From an uncultured Erythrobacter sp. (lineage in GTDB: Bacteria; Pseudomonadota; Alphaproteobacteria; Sphingomonadales; Sphingomonadaceae): DNA of 64,000 nucleotides. Location of the stretch: contig CANMUS010000003.1 in the NCBI GenBank assembly GCA_947501215.1, positions 310,001-374,000 on the forward strand, given 5' to 3'. The translations under genes were made by a program, and so were the position numbers. How positions within the stretch are numbered: position 1 is the first letter of the stretch; each line of letters begins with the position of its first letter. The notes under the pieces were generated by a model. It was given only the letters and a program-made list of their open reading frames with translations. It had not been told where the DNA came from and searched no databases. This document shows, in pieces, positions 1 through 8,900 of this stretch.

Positions 1-60
1 GGCGGTCGGACCGGACGAGAAAAAGGGGCGCTCAGGTTTGAGCGTCGGTTCGGCAGTCAT
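1..60 (-). CDS. serC: Phosphoserine aminotransferase, N-terminal 20 codons only
   Basis: The frame starts with ATG at 58-60 on the minus strand and runs off the left edge. Its 20 residues end in the stretch RPFFSSGPTA, which matches the start of the alphaproteobacterial phosphoserine aminotransferase family (typically ..RP.FSSGP.AK.PGW). That enzyme is PLP-dependent and makes phosphoserine from 3-phosphohydroxypyruvate in serine synthesis. A good Shine-Dalgarno (AAGGAGA) lies about 5 bases upstream and supports this start. It is divergent from the glycosyltransferase at 507. Only the first residues are visible, so the assignment rests on a short match. Confidence 0.72.
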   Translation of the reverse strand, partial: MTAEPTLKPERPFFSSGPTA

Positions 61-110
61 GTATTCTCTCCTTGCAGAGAGCACGCGCGGCGTTGGGACC
101 GCGTGGCCCG
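61..110 (-). promoter_or_regulatory. serC 5' leader with two hairpins, one sequestering the SD
   Basis: On the minus strand, just before the serC ATG, a 6-bp stem closed by a GCAA tetraloop (81-66) contains the Shine-Dalgarno in its 3' arm. Next to it is a second 6-bp stem (cacgcg/cgcgtg, 105-100 with 87-82). A conserved serC leader RNA motif is known upstream of serC in Alphaproteobacteria. Position and layout fit it, but I could not align to the covariance model. The stems are seen; the regulatory role is inferred. Confidence 0.4.
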
Positions 111-227
111 TCGGCGGCAATAATCTTGCGGGCAGCGTAGTCAATGCGAAATAGGAATGCATCGACAGGCTGGGGGTTCGCTGGGTTCAACGCAGGCTGT
201 GCGGAATGGGTCCGTCGTTTGTCGGGT

Positions 228-438
228 GCGCCTACGACATCCGTCGAAGGCTTGCGGCTGTTCCATCCCACTCCCCCACCCGGAGTCTTTTGTTGCGTGC
301 GGAAAGCGCATCCGCGCTTTCCTTTGCGGCACCAGCCCACTCCCCCACCCGACCACCCATAGAATACCGTGCCGTGGGAGGTCGGGTGGGGGAGTGGGCT
401 GGTGCCGGAAGCTTCGACGGATGTCGAAGGCGCACCTA
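228..438. repeat. Palindromic repeat cluster 1 (CATCCG-hexaloop hairpins plus 32-bp inverted repeat)
   Basis: This fills most of the 446-base gene-free stretch between serC and the glycosyltransferase. It holds three small hairpins with the same loop CATCCG: 230-251 (8-bp stem, one A-A mismatch), 301-322 (perfect 8-bp stem ggaaagcg/cgctttcc) and 412-429 in inverted orientation (cttcga/tcgaag). Each is followed by a GC-rich tail containing the core cccccaccc. The tail of the second hairpin is half of a large inverted repeat, 328-359 with 375-406, 32 bp with one mismatch. A related cluster lies at 50724-50896. The rest of the gap (110-227 and 439-506) shows nothing I recognise. Confidence 0.85.
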
Positions 439-506
439 AAAAGACTTCAACCAACCGAACTTCCTACTCTCGCCAAACGCTCTCCTGCACCCTATGCCCC
501 GCGACG

Positions 507-1655
507 ATGAACGCTTCCGACCTTCGCATCGCCATGTTCAGCGGCAACTACAACATGACCGTGGATGGCGCGAACAAGGCACTGAACAGGCTAGCCGAGT
601 TTTTGGTTCGCCAAGGTGTCACTTTGCGCGTGTATTCACCGACCATCGACACACCCGCGTTCGAACCGCAGGGCGATCTGGTCAGCCTGCCCTCCGTGCC
701 CATCCCCGGCCGCTCGGAATATCGCGTCCCTTATGGGTTGAATGACGAGGTGCGCCGCGATCTCGAAGACTTCCGGCCCAATATGATGCACATCTCGTCG
801 CCGGATTTTAGTGCGAGAGCGGCTGTGGAATGGGCGCGCAAACGCGATATTCCCGTGCTCGGTTCGGTGCACACGCGCTTCGAAACCTATCCGCGCTACT
901 ATAAGCTCGGCTTCCTCGAACCGCTGGTCGAGACGTACCTCCGCAATCTTTATCGCAAGTGCGACGCGCTGGTGACGCCCTCGCAGAGCATGGTCGATAC
1001 CTTGCACGAGCAGCGCATGCATCGCGATATCTCGATCTGGTCGCGCGGGGTCGACCGGACCATTTTCCACCCCTCCAAGCGCGATATGGAGTGGCGCCGC
1101 GCCCAGGGGCTGGCGGACGACGACGTGGCCATCGTCTTCCTCGGCCGGCTGGTCATGGAGAAGGGGCTCGATATCTTCGCCGACACCATTGTGGAACTGC
1201 GCAAGGAGCAGGTACCGCACAAGGTGCTGGTGATCGGCGACGGCCCGGCGCGTGGATGGTTCGAGAAGACCCTGCCCGGCGGGACCTTCGTTGGGTTCCA
1301 GGGCGGCGCGGACCTTGGCCGGGCCTTGGCGAGCGGCGACATCTTTCTCAATCCATCGGTTACCGAGACCTTCGGCAACGTCACGCTGGAGGCGATGGCC
1401 TGCGGGCTGCCGGTCGTGGCTGCCGGAGCGACGGGGAGCGCCAGCCTGGTCAAAGACTGGGAGACCGGCCGCCTGGTCGAGGCCGGCAAGCCGCGCGAAT
1501 TCGCCGAAGCGCTCGCACCTTATTGCAAGAACCCGGAGCTGCGCGCACGCCATGGCGAGGCCGGCGCACGCGCAGCTGGCGAGTATTCTTGGGACGCGAT
1601 CAACCAGGTGGTGGTCGACACCTACCTGCGCCTGCTCGAGCAGCGCAAAGCTTAG
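507..1655 (+). CDS. GT4-family glycosyltransferase (alpha-mannosyltransferase-like)
   Basis: This 382-residue protein has the GT-B fold of retaining family 4 glycosyltransferases: an N-terminal acceptor half with the glycine-rich loop GNYNMTVDG near residue 13, then a C-terminal nucleotide-sugar half. The EX7E motif is present as E287 and E295 in TETFGNVTLE, and GRLVMEKG (213-220) and GVDRTIFHP (181-189) are typical of the family. Such enzymes move a sugar from GDP-mannose or UDP-glucose to a lipid or polysaccharide. Sphingomonads use them for glycolipids and exopolysaccharide, but the acceptor cannot be told from sequence. I start at ATG 507 because homology begins there; the frame is open upstream through the repeat cluster, which is unlikely to be coding. 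No strong SD is seen. Confidence 0.85.
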   Translation: MNASDLRIAMFSGNYNMTVDGANKALNRLAEFLVRQGVTLRVYSPTIDTPAFEPQGDLVSLPSVPIPGRSEYRVPYGLNDEVRRDLEDFRPNMMHISSPDFSARAAVEWARKRDIPVLGSVHTRFETYPRYYKLGFLEPLVETYLRNLYRKCDALVTPSQSMVDTLHEQRMHRDISIWSRGVDRTIFHPSKRDMEWRRAQGLADDDVAIVFLGRLVMEKGLDIFADTIVELRKEQVPHKVLVIGDGPARGWFEKTLPGGTFVGFQGGADLGRALASGDIFLNPSVTETFGNVTLEAMACGLPVVAAGATGSASLVKDWETGRLVEAGKPREFAEALAPYCKNPELRARHGEAGARAAGEYSWDAINQVVVDTYLRLLEQRKA

Positions 1656-1661
1656 CTTCGC

Positions 1662-2084
1662 TCAGCGCAGCACGCCCTTGCGCCGCATGCTGATCGCATA
1701 CCACGTTGAGAACAATGTGGTTGCCCAGATCGCCAGCGGGAGAATTATGCCCTGCATGTCGGCGGGCAGGTCCGTCAGCACCCGTTGATAGATCGTAGTA
1801 CCGACAAGGCCGAGTATAGCGATCAGAAATGCGGTGACGGCCCAGCGCGCTCGGAACAGCAACAGGACCGAACCAGCGAACGCGCCCCATACGCCCAGCG
1901 CCCATAGTGAATCGGCCCAAGCGGGGAAGCTCGTTACATAATCGATTGCTTCTGTACTCATACCCAGACCATCGAGATTGCCTGACTGAGTGCTGAGATA
2001 GCTCCAAATTCCGACAGCATTGAAAAGCAGCGTCACTACGCCAACCAGCCACAGGTGCCACGGTGTCCTGACAGCTTCCGTCAT
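1662..2084 (-). CDS. Small four-helix membrane protein of unknown function
   Basis: A 140-residue protein with four predicted membrane helices at about 8-28, 58-78, 82-100 and 108-130. It starts TPWHLWLVG, a sequence style seen in uncharacterised sphingomonad inner-membrane proteins, some of which databases label sugar transporter without evidence. An SD-like GGGGAGAG sits upstream of ATG 2084. It converges on the glycosyltransferase, with only 6 bases between the stops. I do not assign a function. Confidence 0.7.
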   Translation of the reverse strand: MTEAVRTPWHLWLVGVVTLLFNAVGIWSYLSTQSGNLDGLGMSTEAIDYVTSFPAWADSLWALGVWGAFAGSVLLLFRARWAVTAFLIAILGLVGTTIYQRVLTDLPADMQGIILPLAIWATTLFSTWYAISMRRKGVLR

Positions 2085-2156
2085 ACTTCACTCTCCCCTC
2101 TGCCAACCCTCGTCACGCAGCGTAGCGAGGATCGGCCGGGAGGCAAGCAAGACAGG

Positions 2157-2918
2157 TCAGAGCCGCTCGATCTTCTTGGCCAGATCGTCCACCAGATCGA
2201 CGATTTCACGCATGGTCTTCTCGTCAAGTTGGCCGCTCTTGGCGCGGTTCTTCAGCACGGTCGCGAGATTGCCCACTGCTCGGAACATCTCGGGTGTGGC
2301 GAAGGCCTTGCCGGATTTCGCGCGGCGCTGACGCTGGCCTTCGATCCGCTCGACCAGGCTCTCGATCTCATCCTTGCGATCGGCCAGCTCACCACGCCCT
2401 TTCTCGGTCGCACGATAGGCCTTGCGCGGCTCGTCGCCGTCGACTTCGCGGATCAGCCCCTCGTCCTCGAGCAGCGAGAGCGTCGGATAGACCGTGCCCG
2501 GGCTCGGCGAATAATTGCCACCGGTCATGTCTTCGACCGCCTTGATGAGTTCGTAGCCGTGGCGCGGTTCCTCCGCGATCAGATGCAGCAGCAACAGGCG
2601 CAATTCGCCCGCAGCGAACATGCGGCGGCGGCGCGCGCGATGCGTCCCGCCGGACCTCCGGGAGCCGTTGCCGAAGGGTCCGTTCGGGCCGAACGGGCCG
2701 CCCGGTCCGAAAGGTCCGTCCGGGCCGAAGGGGCCCTTGGGTCCGAATACGCCTTCGGGTCCGAAGAAGCCCGACGCGCTATAAGTGCGGCTGTACGAAC
2801 CCTCGCGGTCGGGATCGACATCGACCTCGATATCGACGTCGACATCAAAGTCCTCGCCTTCGGGATGATCGGGGATATTGCCTTCCAGCGGTTCGTCGCG
2901 GACGTCTTTGCCAGTCAT
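2157..2918 (-). CDS. PadR-family transcriptional regulator with N-terminal FGPxG repeats
   Basis: The C-terminal half (residues about 100-180) is a PadR winged helix: LRLLLLHLIAEEPRHGYELI, then SPGTVYPTLSLLEDEGLI and the wing KAYRATEKG. A helical dimerisation region follows to residue 253. PadR proteins are usually repressors, often of their own gene or of efflux genes. The unusual part is the N-terminus: an acidic run (DFDVDVDIEVDVD, 23-35), then six tandem FGPxG-type units at 52-85, then a basic patch RARRRR (94-99) just before the DNA-binding domain. The start has a clear SD (AAGGAG). It is divergent from rarA, and a 12-bp palindrome sits just upstream. Confidence 0.85.
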   Translation of the reverse strand: MTGKDVRDEPLEGNIPDHPEGEDFDVDVDIEVDVDPDREGSYSRTYSASGFFGPEGVFGPKGPFGPDGPFGPGGPFGPNGPFGNGSRRSGGTHRARRRRMFAAGELRLLLLHLIAEEPRHGYELIKAVEDMTGGNYSPSPGTVYPTLSLLEDEGLIREVDGDEPRKAYRATEKGRGELADRKDEIESLVERIEGQRQRRAKSGKAFATPEMFRAVGNLATVLKNRAKSGQLDEKTMREIVDLVDDLAKKIERL

Positions 2919-2928
2919 ATCGTAACTC

Positions 2929-2962
2929 CTTTTAGATATGACTAAGATATATCTTCTGACTT
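2929..2962 (-). promoter_or_regulatory. Candidate PadR operator (perfect 12-bp palindrome AAGATATATCTT)
   Basis: AAGATATATCTT occupies 2944-2955, 26 bases upstream of the padR-like start codon. It is flanked by a partial half-site AGATAT at 2934-2939. PadR regulators commonly bind AT-rich dyads in their own promoters, and this AT-rich patch stands out in GC-rich DNA. It lies in the padR-rarA divergent gap and could affect both genes. The palindrome is seen; binding is inferred. Confidence 0.5.
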
Positions 2963-3016
2963 AGCTCGCAAGAGCCCCCTGCAAAAGCTCGACGAAACCC
3001 CTATGTCAGCCGACCA

Positions 3017-4336
3017 ATGGCCGATCTTTTCCCCGACAGCCTCCCGGCGACTGCCGAGACCGATGCGCCGCGCGAGGATGCGCCGCTTGCCGATCGGTTG
3101 CGCCCCCGCGCGCTCGACGAGGTGGTGGGGCAAGATCATCTGACCGGTCCCGAAGGCGCCATCGGGCGAATGGTGGCGGCGGGTCGCCTCTCGAGCATGA
3201 TCCTGTGGGGGCCGCCCGGCACCGGGAAAACTACGATCGCGCGGCTGCTTGCCGACAGCGTCGGTATGCGCTTCGAAAGCGTCAGCGCCGTGTTCAGCGG
3301 CGTTGCCGACCTCAAGAAAGCCTTTGCCGCCGCCGACAAGGCAGCCGCCGCGGGACAGCGCACGTTATTGTTCGTGGACGAGATCCATCGCTTCAACCGC
3401 GCGCAGCAGGACGGCTTTCTGCCCTTCGTCGAGCGCGGGACCGTCACGCTGGTCGGTGCGACGACCGAGAACCCCAGCTTCGCGCTCAACGCCGCGCTGC
3501 TCAGCCGCGCGCAGGTGCTGATTCTTCAGCGACTCGATCACGAAGCGCTGGGTTCGCTACTCGACAAGGCGGAAGAGCTGGAAGGTCCCCTCCCCCTCAC
3601 CCCCGAGGCGCGCGATGCGCTGGTTGCCAGCGCCGATGGCGACGGGCGGTTCCTGCTCAACCAGGCCGAAACGCTCTACAATGCCAAGATCGACGAGCCG
3701 CTCGATCCGGCCGCACTGGGCCAGTTCCTGCAACGCCGCGTCGCAGTTTACGACAAGGACCGCGAGGGGCATTACAATCTCATCTCCGCACTTCATAAAG
3801 CAGTGCGTGGCAGCGACGTACAGGCGAGCCTTTATTATCTCGCTCGCATGCTCACTGCAGGCGAAGAACCGCGCTTCCTTGCCCGTCGCCTGATCCGCAT
3901 GGCAGTGGAGGATATCGGCATGGCCGATCCGCAGGCGCTGGTGCAGTGCATGGCTGCCAAGGATGCCTACGAATTCCTCGGCAGCCCAGAAGGCGAACTC
4001 GCGCTGGTGCAGGCCTGCACCTATCTCGCCACCGCGCCGAAATCGAACGCGGTCTACAAGGCGCAGAAGGCCTCGTTCAAATCGGCCAGGGAAACGGGCA
4101 GCCTGATGCCGCCGCAGAACATCCTCAACGCGCCGACCAAGCTGATGAAGGATATCGGCTACGGCGCCGGCTACATCTACGATCACAATTCCGACGAGGG
4201 CTTCTCCGGCGACAATTACTGGCCCGACGAAATGGAGCCGCAGGAATACTACGAGCCTGTCGATCGCGGCTTCGAGCGCGAGGTGAAGAAGCGGCTCGAT
4301 TATTGGGACAAGCTGAGAAGCGAAAGGCATTCGTAA
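3017..4336 (+). CDS. rarA: Replication-associated recombination protein A (AAA+ ATPase)
   Basis: A 439-residue AAA+ ATPase of the RarA/MgsA/WRNIP1 family, which acts at stalled replication forks with SSB and clamp-loader-like activity. Walker A is GPPGTGKTT (65-73) and Walker B is LLFVDEIHRF with D121 and E122. The sensor region GATTENPSF follows, and the C-terminal tetramerisation domain carries PKSNAVYKA. Length matches the family. The start has no clear SD; a nearby ATG at 3003 is out of frame. The 3' end overlaps or abuts the following gene, so the two may be cotranscribed. Confidence 0.95.
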   Translation: MADLFPDSLPATAETDAPREDAPLADRLRPRALDEVVGQDHLTGPEGAIGRMVAAGRLSSMILWGPPGTGKTTIARLLADSVGMRFESVSAVFSGVADLKKAFAAADKAAAAGQRTLLFVDEIHRFNRAQQDGFLPFVERGTVTLVGATTENPSFALNAALLSRAQVLILQRLDHEALGSLLDKAEELEGPLPLTPEARDALVASADGDGRFLLNQAETLYNAKIDEPLDPAALGQFLQRRVAVYDKDREGHYNLISALHKAVRGSDVQASLYYLARMLTAGEEPRFLARRLIRMAVEDIGMADPQALVQCMAAKDAYEFLGSPEGELALVQACTYLATAPKSNAVYKAQKASFKSARETGSLMPPQNILNAPTKLMKDIGYGAGYIYDHNSDEGFSGDNYWPDEMEPQEYYEPVDRGFEREVKKRLDYWDKLRSERHS

Positions 4337-5208
4337 TTCGCAAGTTCGACAATTTCCTCGCCATCGACTGGTCGGGCGCGAAGGGGCGCAAACACAAGGG
4401 CATCGCACTCGCCGTGGCGAAGGCGGGAGGCGGCGCGCCTGTGCTGATCGACCATCGCTGGAGCCGGGAGGAAGTGCTCACGGTTCTGCGCGAAGACCTG
4501 CCGAAGAACACGCTTGTCGGCCTCGATCTCGGCATCAGCCTGCCCCACGCCGATTGCGGCGCATATTTTCCGAAGAACACAGTCTCGCTGCCCGATGCTC
4601 CGACGCTGTGGGCCTTGATCGACGATATCTGCCGCAAGGACGAGCATTTCGGCGTCCAGTCCTTCGTCGATCATCCGGACTACGCGCCCTATTTCCGTAA
4701 CGGCACGGATACCGGCGCGCATTTCGGTTGCGACGATGCGGCGCATGGTCGCGGGCGCTTCCGCGTGACCGAGAAGGCGCAGGCGGCGATGGGTTGCAAA
4801 CCCTATTCCAATTTCAACCTCGTCGGTGCGGCGCAGGTCGGCAAGTCGAGCCTGACGGGCATGCGGATGCTACACCACCTGCGCGGCCTGCTGCCGGTCT
4901 GGCCGATCGACCCGCTTCCGCGCAAAGGGTCGGTCATCGTCGAAATCTACACCAGCCTCGCTGCGATGGAGGCCGGGCGCAGCGCGGCGCGCGCCAAGAT
5001 GCGCACCCATGAGGATCTGAACGAGGCGCTCGCCGCGATCGGCTCGGCTCCAGTGTCGGGCAAAGGGCCGATCGACGATCATTCCTCCGATGCGCTCCTC
5101 AGCGCCGCATGGCTACGCAAGGTGGCTGGCGAGAGGCGTCGGTGGCAGCCGACGGCGATGACTCCGCAGATCGCGCGCACGGAGGGCTGGACTTTCGGCG
5201 CGTTATGA
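4303..5208 (+). CDS. DUF429-like protein with predicted RNase H fold, uncertain start codon
   Basis: About 290-300 residues. It opens FLAIDWSGAKGRKHKGIALA, the ribonuclease-H-like first strand with an acidic residue (DWSGA) typical of DUF429 and related predicted nucleases. A second strand is LVGLDLGISLP, and the C-terminal part has VIVEIYTSLAAMEAG and DDHSSDALLSAAWL. Function is unknown. The start is a puzzle. Homologues I recall begin about where the codons are GTA-ATT-CGC at 4331-4339, right at the rarA stop, where there is no ATG, GTG or TTG. The nearest usable start upstream is TTG at 4303 inside rarA, preceded by a purine-rich GAGGTGAAGAAG. Confidence 0.65.
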   Translation: MGQAEKRKAFVIRKFDNFLAIDWSGAKGRKHKGIALAVAKAGGGAPVLIDHRWSREEVLTVLREDLPKNTLVGLDLGISLPHADCGAYFPKNTVSLPDAPTLWALIDDICRKDEHFGVQSFVDHPDYAPYFRNGTDTGAHFGCDDAAHGRGRFRVTEKAQAAMGCKPYSNFNLVGAAQVGKSSLTGMRMLHHLRGLLPVWPIDPLPRKGSVIVEIYTSLAAMEAGRSAARAKMRTHEDLNEALAAIGSAPVSGKGPIDDHSSDALLSAAWLRKVAGERRRWQPTAMTPQIARTEGWTFGAL

Positions 5209-5300
5209 CGCAGTGGCGCGCCACGTTCCGACGTTCGTACCGATCACCTCTTGCAGGGCACCGATGCCCTCAGGTGGCGAGGCGCTACGGCGAAAAATGG

Positions 5301-5376
<76 letters not shown>

Positions 5377-5446
5377 AATTTAACTAAAAGCACAATCAAG
5401 CATTTTGCCTTGGCCATTGGCTACTTGCCACCTAGGTAAATGCGCG

Positions 5447-5989
5447 ATGGATACCTTCTTCACCAGCGCCGAACTCCCTGCAGGTCTGCGCAGCGCTTTC
5501 GCCGAGAGCCGCATTTCGCTCAGCCTGGCCGATGCGAAGGCTGAAGACATGCCGCTGATCGCGGTGAATCAGCCATTCTGCGATATGTCCGGTTATGGCC
5601 CGGACGAGGTTCTGGATCGCAACTGCCGTTTCCTCCAGCCGGACGAATCTCCCGACGCCGTTCGCAAAGATATGCGCGAATTCCTCTACGATTCCGACAA
5701 ACCCGATGGCCGGTTCGTAATTCCGAACGTCACGAAGGACGGGCGGAAATTCCTGAACCTGGTGTATATGGCCAAGCTCAAGAAAGACGATGAGGTCACC
5801 TACGTGCTCGGCTCGCAGTTTCCGGTCGACCCGGAGAAGGCGTCCGAGCCCGGCCTCTACGATCGCGCGCTCAAGGAAAGCCTTAAGCAACTCAATTTGC
5901 TGACCGGAGACGACAACTGGGCCCTGCTCGGCAGTTTCGACGCGCTGGCGTCGAGCCACTCCATCATTGCAAGGGCCCGGATGGAATGA
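5447..5989 (+). CDS. Short LOV-domain blue-light photoreceptor
   Basis: This 180-residue protein is essentially one LOV (PAS) domain with short extensions. The flavin-adduct motif is complete: N59-C60-R61-F62-L63-Q64, with C60 the cysteine that bonds FMN in light. The FMN-contacting N94 (NVTKDG), N104 (KFLNL) and Q124 (VLGSQ) are also in place. A 50-residue C-terminal tail could be a J-helix-like output. Because no output domain is fused, its partner is probably the kinase gene that overlaps it by 4 bp (ATGA). I start at ATG 5447 because the LOV domain needs little before residue 20; the further-upstream start has no homology. The SD is weak. Confidence 0.87.
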   Translation: MDTFFTSAELPAGLRSAFAESRISLSLADAKAEDMPLIAVNQPFCDMSGYGPDEVLDRNCRFLQPDESPDAVRKDMREFLYDSDKPDGRFVIPNVTKDGRKFLNLVYMAKLKKDDEVTYVLGSQFPVDPEKASEPGLYDRALKESLKQLNLLTGDDNWALLGSFDALASSHSIIARARME

Positions 5990-8900
5990 AGGAGGGCGCA
6001 CCAGCAAGCAAGCCCGCACGATCGGGCGAATTCGCGATCGTCGGCGTCGGTGCATCGGCGGGCGGGCTGGAAGCCTTGCGCGAAATGTTCAGCGGCTTCG
6101 ACGGCCAGAGCGGCATGGCCTTCGTGGTGGTCCAGCATCTCGATCCGACGCACGAATCGCTGATGGCGCAGCTGCTCGAACGCTACACCCCGATGGCGGT
6201 GAAGCAGGCGGAAGGCGGGGAGAAGCTCGAACCCGACCATATCTATGTCATTCCGCCAGCGCATGGCCTCGCGGTGAAGGACGGTGTGCTCGAGCTGACG
6301 GAATTCACCGAACAGCGGGGTATGCGTCGCCCGATCGACGATTTCTTCGAGAGCCTCGCGAAGGATCAGGGCGAGCGCGCAGCCTGTGTGATCCTCTCGG
6401 GCACCGGCGCGGATGGCAGCCGGGGCCTGCGGGCGATCAAGGAACATTCGGGCATCTGCATCGCGCAGGATCCCGATACGGCCGCCTATGACGGCATGCC
6501 CACCGCCGCCATCGGCACGGGGCTGGTCGATATCACCTGCGACCCGCGCGACACGGTCGAGCACCTGTCGAAATTCTTCCAGCGCGCCGGCCTCGCCGAT
6601 GTGGTCGAGAACGATCTCGAGGATGCCGACACGCTGCTCGATATCTGCGATGTCCTGCGTGAAGCGGTCGGCCACGATTTCTCGAATTACAAGCGCAGTA
6701 CGCTCAACCGCCGCGTCGCTCGCCGCATGCAGGTCCTCGGGATCGAGGATACCAAGGCGTATCTCAAGCACCTCCAGGGAAACGGGAATGAATGCAGCGC
6801 GTTGTTCAGCGACTTGCTGATCAATGTCACCCGCTTTTTCCGCGACTCCGACCATTTCAAGCAGCTCGACGAGTTGGTCATTTCGCCGATGGTGAAAGAG
6901 GCCAAGAACGGCGAAGAGCTGCGGATCTGGGTGCCTGGCTGCTCCAGTGGCGAAGAGGTTTACAGCATTGCCATGCTGTTTGCGGAAGCCGCCAAGCGGT
7001 TCGACAAGCGACCTTATGTGCAGGTGTTCGCCACAGACATCGACGACAAGATGCTCGATATCGGGCGATCGGGCGTCTACCCTCTGTCATCGCTGCAGGA
7101 CATCCCCAAGCCCTTCCAGGATGAGTACATCTACGGAAGCAAGGACAAGTTCACCATCGCGCCGCAGATCAGGGACATGGTGCGCTTCAGCGTCCACAAC
7201 CTCGTGCGCGATCCGCCCTACTCCAAGATCGATCTCGTCGCCTGCCGCAACGTCCTGATCTATTTCGACGATTCCCTGCAGAAGCTGGCGTTCCCGCTGT
7301 TCCATTTCGCCACGCGCGAAAGCGGCTACCTGTTCCTCGGCTCGTCCGAGACGATCGGGCGGCATGAAGACCTGTTCGAATCCGTGGACCAGACGGCGCG
7401 GATATTCCGGCGCAAGAACGTGAAGGGCAACTACACGCTCAATCTGGCCAGCGATGTTTCACGGCAGATCAATCGCAGCCGGCAGAGGTCGAACCGGGAG
7501 GAAACGACACGACGGGGAGGCGTGGAACTGCGCGCATTGGAGAAACTCGCGCAGCGTTACTCGCCCGTCAGCCTGCTGCTCGATCGCGAGGCCATGCTGC
7601 TCGAACGCTGGGGATCGGCCGGGCGCTATCTCGATTTCCCCGACCGGCTCGAACGCTCGATCCACGTGCCCTCGCTCGCTCGCCCGGGCCTGCGCGAGCT
7701 GTTCGCTCCGATGATCCGCCAGGTGTCGAACACCGGGCGTCGGGCCATCGTGAAAGAGGTAGAGATCGTCACCGATTTCGGAACGCTGGAGGCGACGGTC
7801 GTCTGCGAGCCGATCGACAACCAGACCTTCCTGTTCGTCGTCAACGAGACCCGCGGCCTCGAACCCGACACCGGCGACGATTACGACGAATTCGATCCCG
7901 AGGACGGCCAGCGGCAGTTCCTCGAAGAAGAGTTGCAAGCCACCCGGCATCGCCTGCGTTCGACGGTCGAGGAACTGGAAACGACCAACGAGGAGCTCAA
8001 GAGCTCCAACGAAGAAATGATGTCGATGAACGAGGAGCTCCAGTCCACCAACGAGGAGCTGACGACGGTCAACGACGAACTGAAGAACAAGGTCGATCAG
8101 CTGACCACGGCAAATGCCGATCTGAAAAACTTCTTCGACAGCACCAAGCTGGCGGTGATCGTCGTCGATTCCGAACTGAAGCTACGCAGTTTCACCGATG
8201 CAGCCGAAGATCTCTTCCCGCTGACGAAGGAGAATATCGGGCAACCGCTCGCCTCCCTGCCGCACAATCTCGACAACGATCACTTCGTGGATATGGCGAA
8301 GAGCGCCGCCAAGCAGGGAATGCAGGTCGAAGAAGGTATGCATTCTAGTTCTCTTGATCGCGAGCTCGTGTTGCAGGCAATTCCCTATCGCTTGCTCGAC
8401 GGTCAGCTGGACGGCGCAACGCTGATCTTCACCGACGTCTCCGAAACGCTCTCGCTGGAACGTGACCTGCGTGAAGAACGCGAGCGTCTGAGGCTCGCCC
8501 TGGAGGTCGCGAAGATCGGCGTCTGGGAATACGAACCCTCGACCGACAAGACCGTGCTGGATCCGACCGAGCGCAATCTGTTCGACCTAGATCAGGACGA
8601 TCCCGGTGACACGCTGGAGCCAATCATGGCTTCGCTGCCGCCGGATGATCGCGATCGCGTCAATCGCGCATTGCGCATGGCGATGGAAGGCGACAGCGAT
8701 TTCGACGAAGTCTTTCGCTTGCCGCTCGACGATGGCGAAACCCGTTATCTTCATGGCCTCGGTAAACTCATCGAGGTGTCCGGCACGCGCAAGTTCATCG
8801 GCGTGACCTTCGACGTGTCGGCCGAACGCCGCCTGCTGGATCAGCGCGAATTGATGATTCGCGAGATGAACCACCGGGTGAAGAACCTGTTCTCGGTCAT

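Noticed and set aside
228..438. Short repeats considered as a CRISPR array
   Set aside because: Units are hairpins in both orientations with irregular spacing, no constant-length spacers, and no cas genes nearby.
32..454. 140-residue minus-strand frame and several short plus-strand frames in the first 500 bases
   Set aside because: They run through the palindromic repeats and the serC leader; the peptides are translated repeat sequence (PHPTS, STSVEG) with no homology.
636..1553. 305-residue minus-strand frame opposite the glycosyltransferase
   Set aside because: It shows no conserved motif, while the plus strand encodes a clear GT4 enzyme with its catalytic residues.
5209..5300. Possible small RNA or attachment site beside tRNA-Thr
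   Set aside because: A few short inverted repeats are present, but there is no duplicated tRNA end and no integrase in the window.
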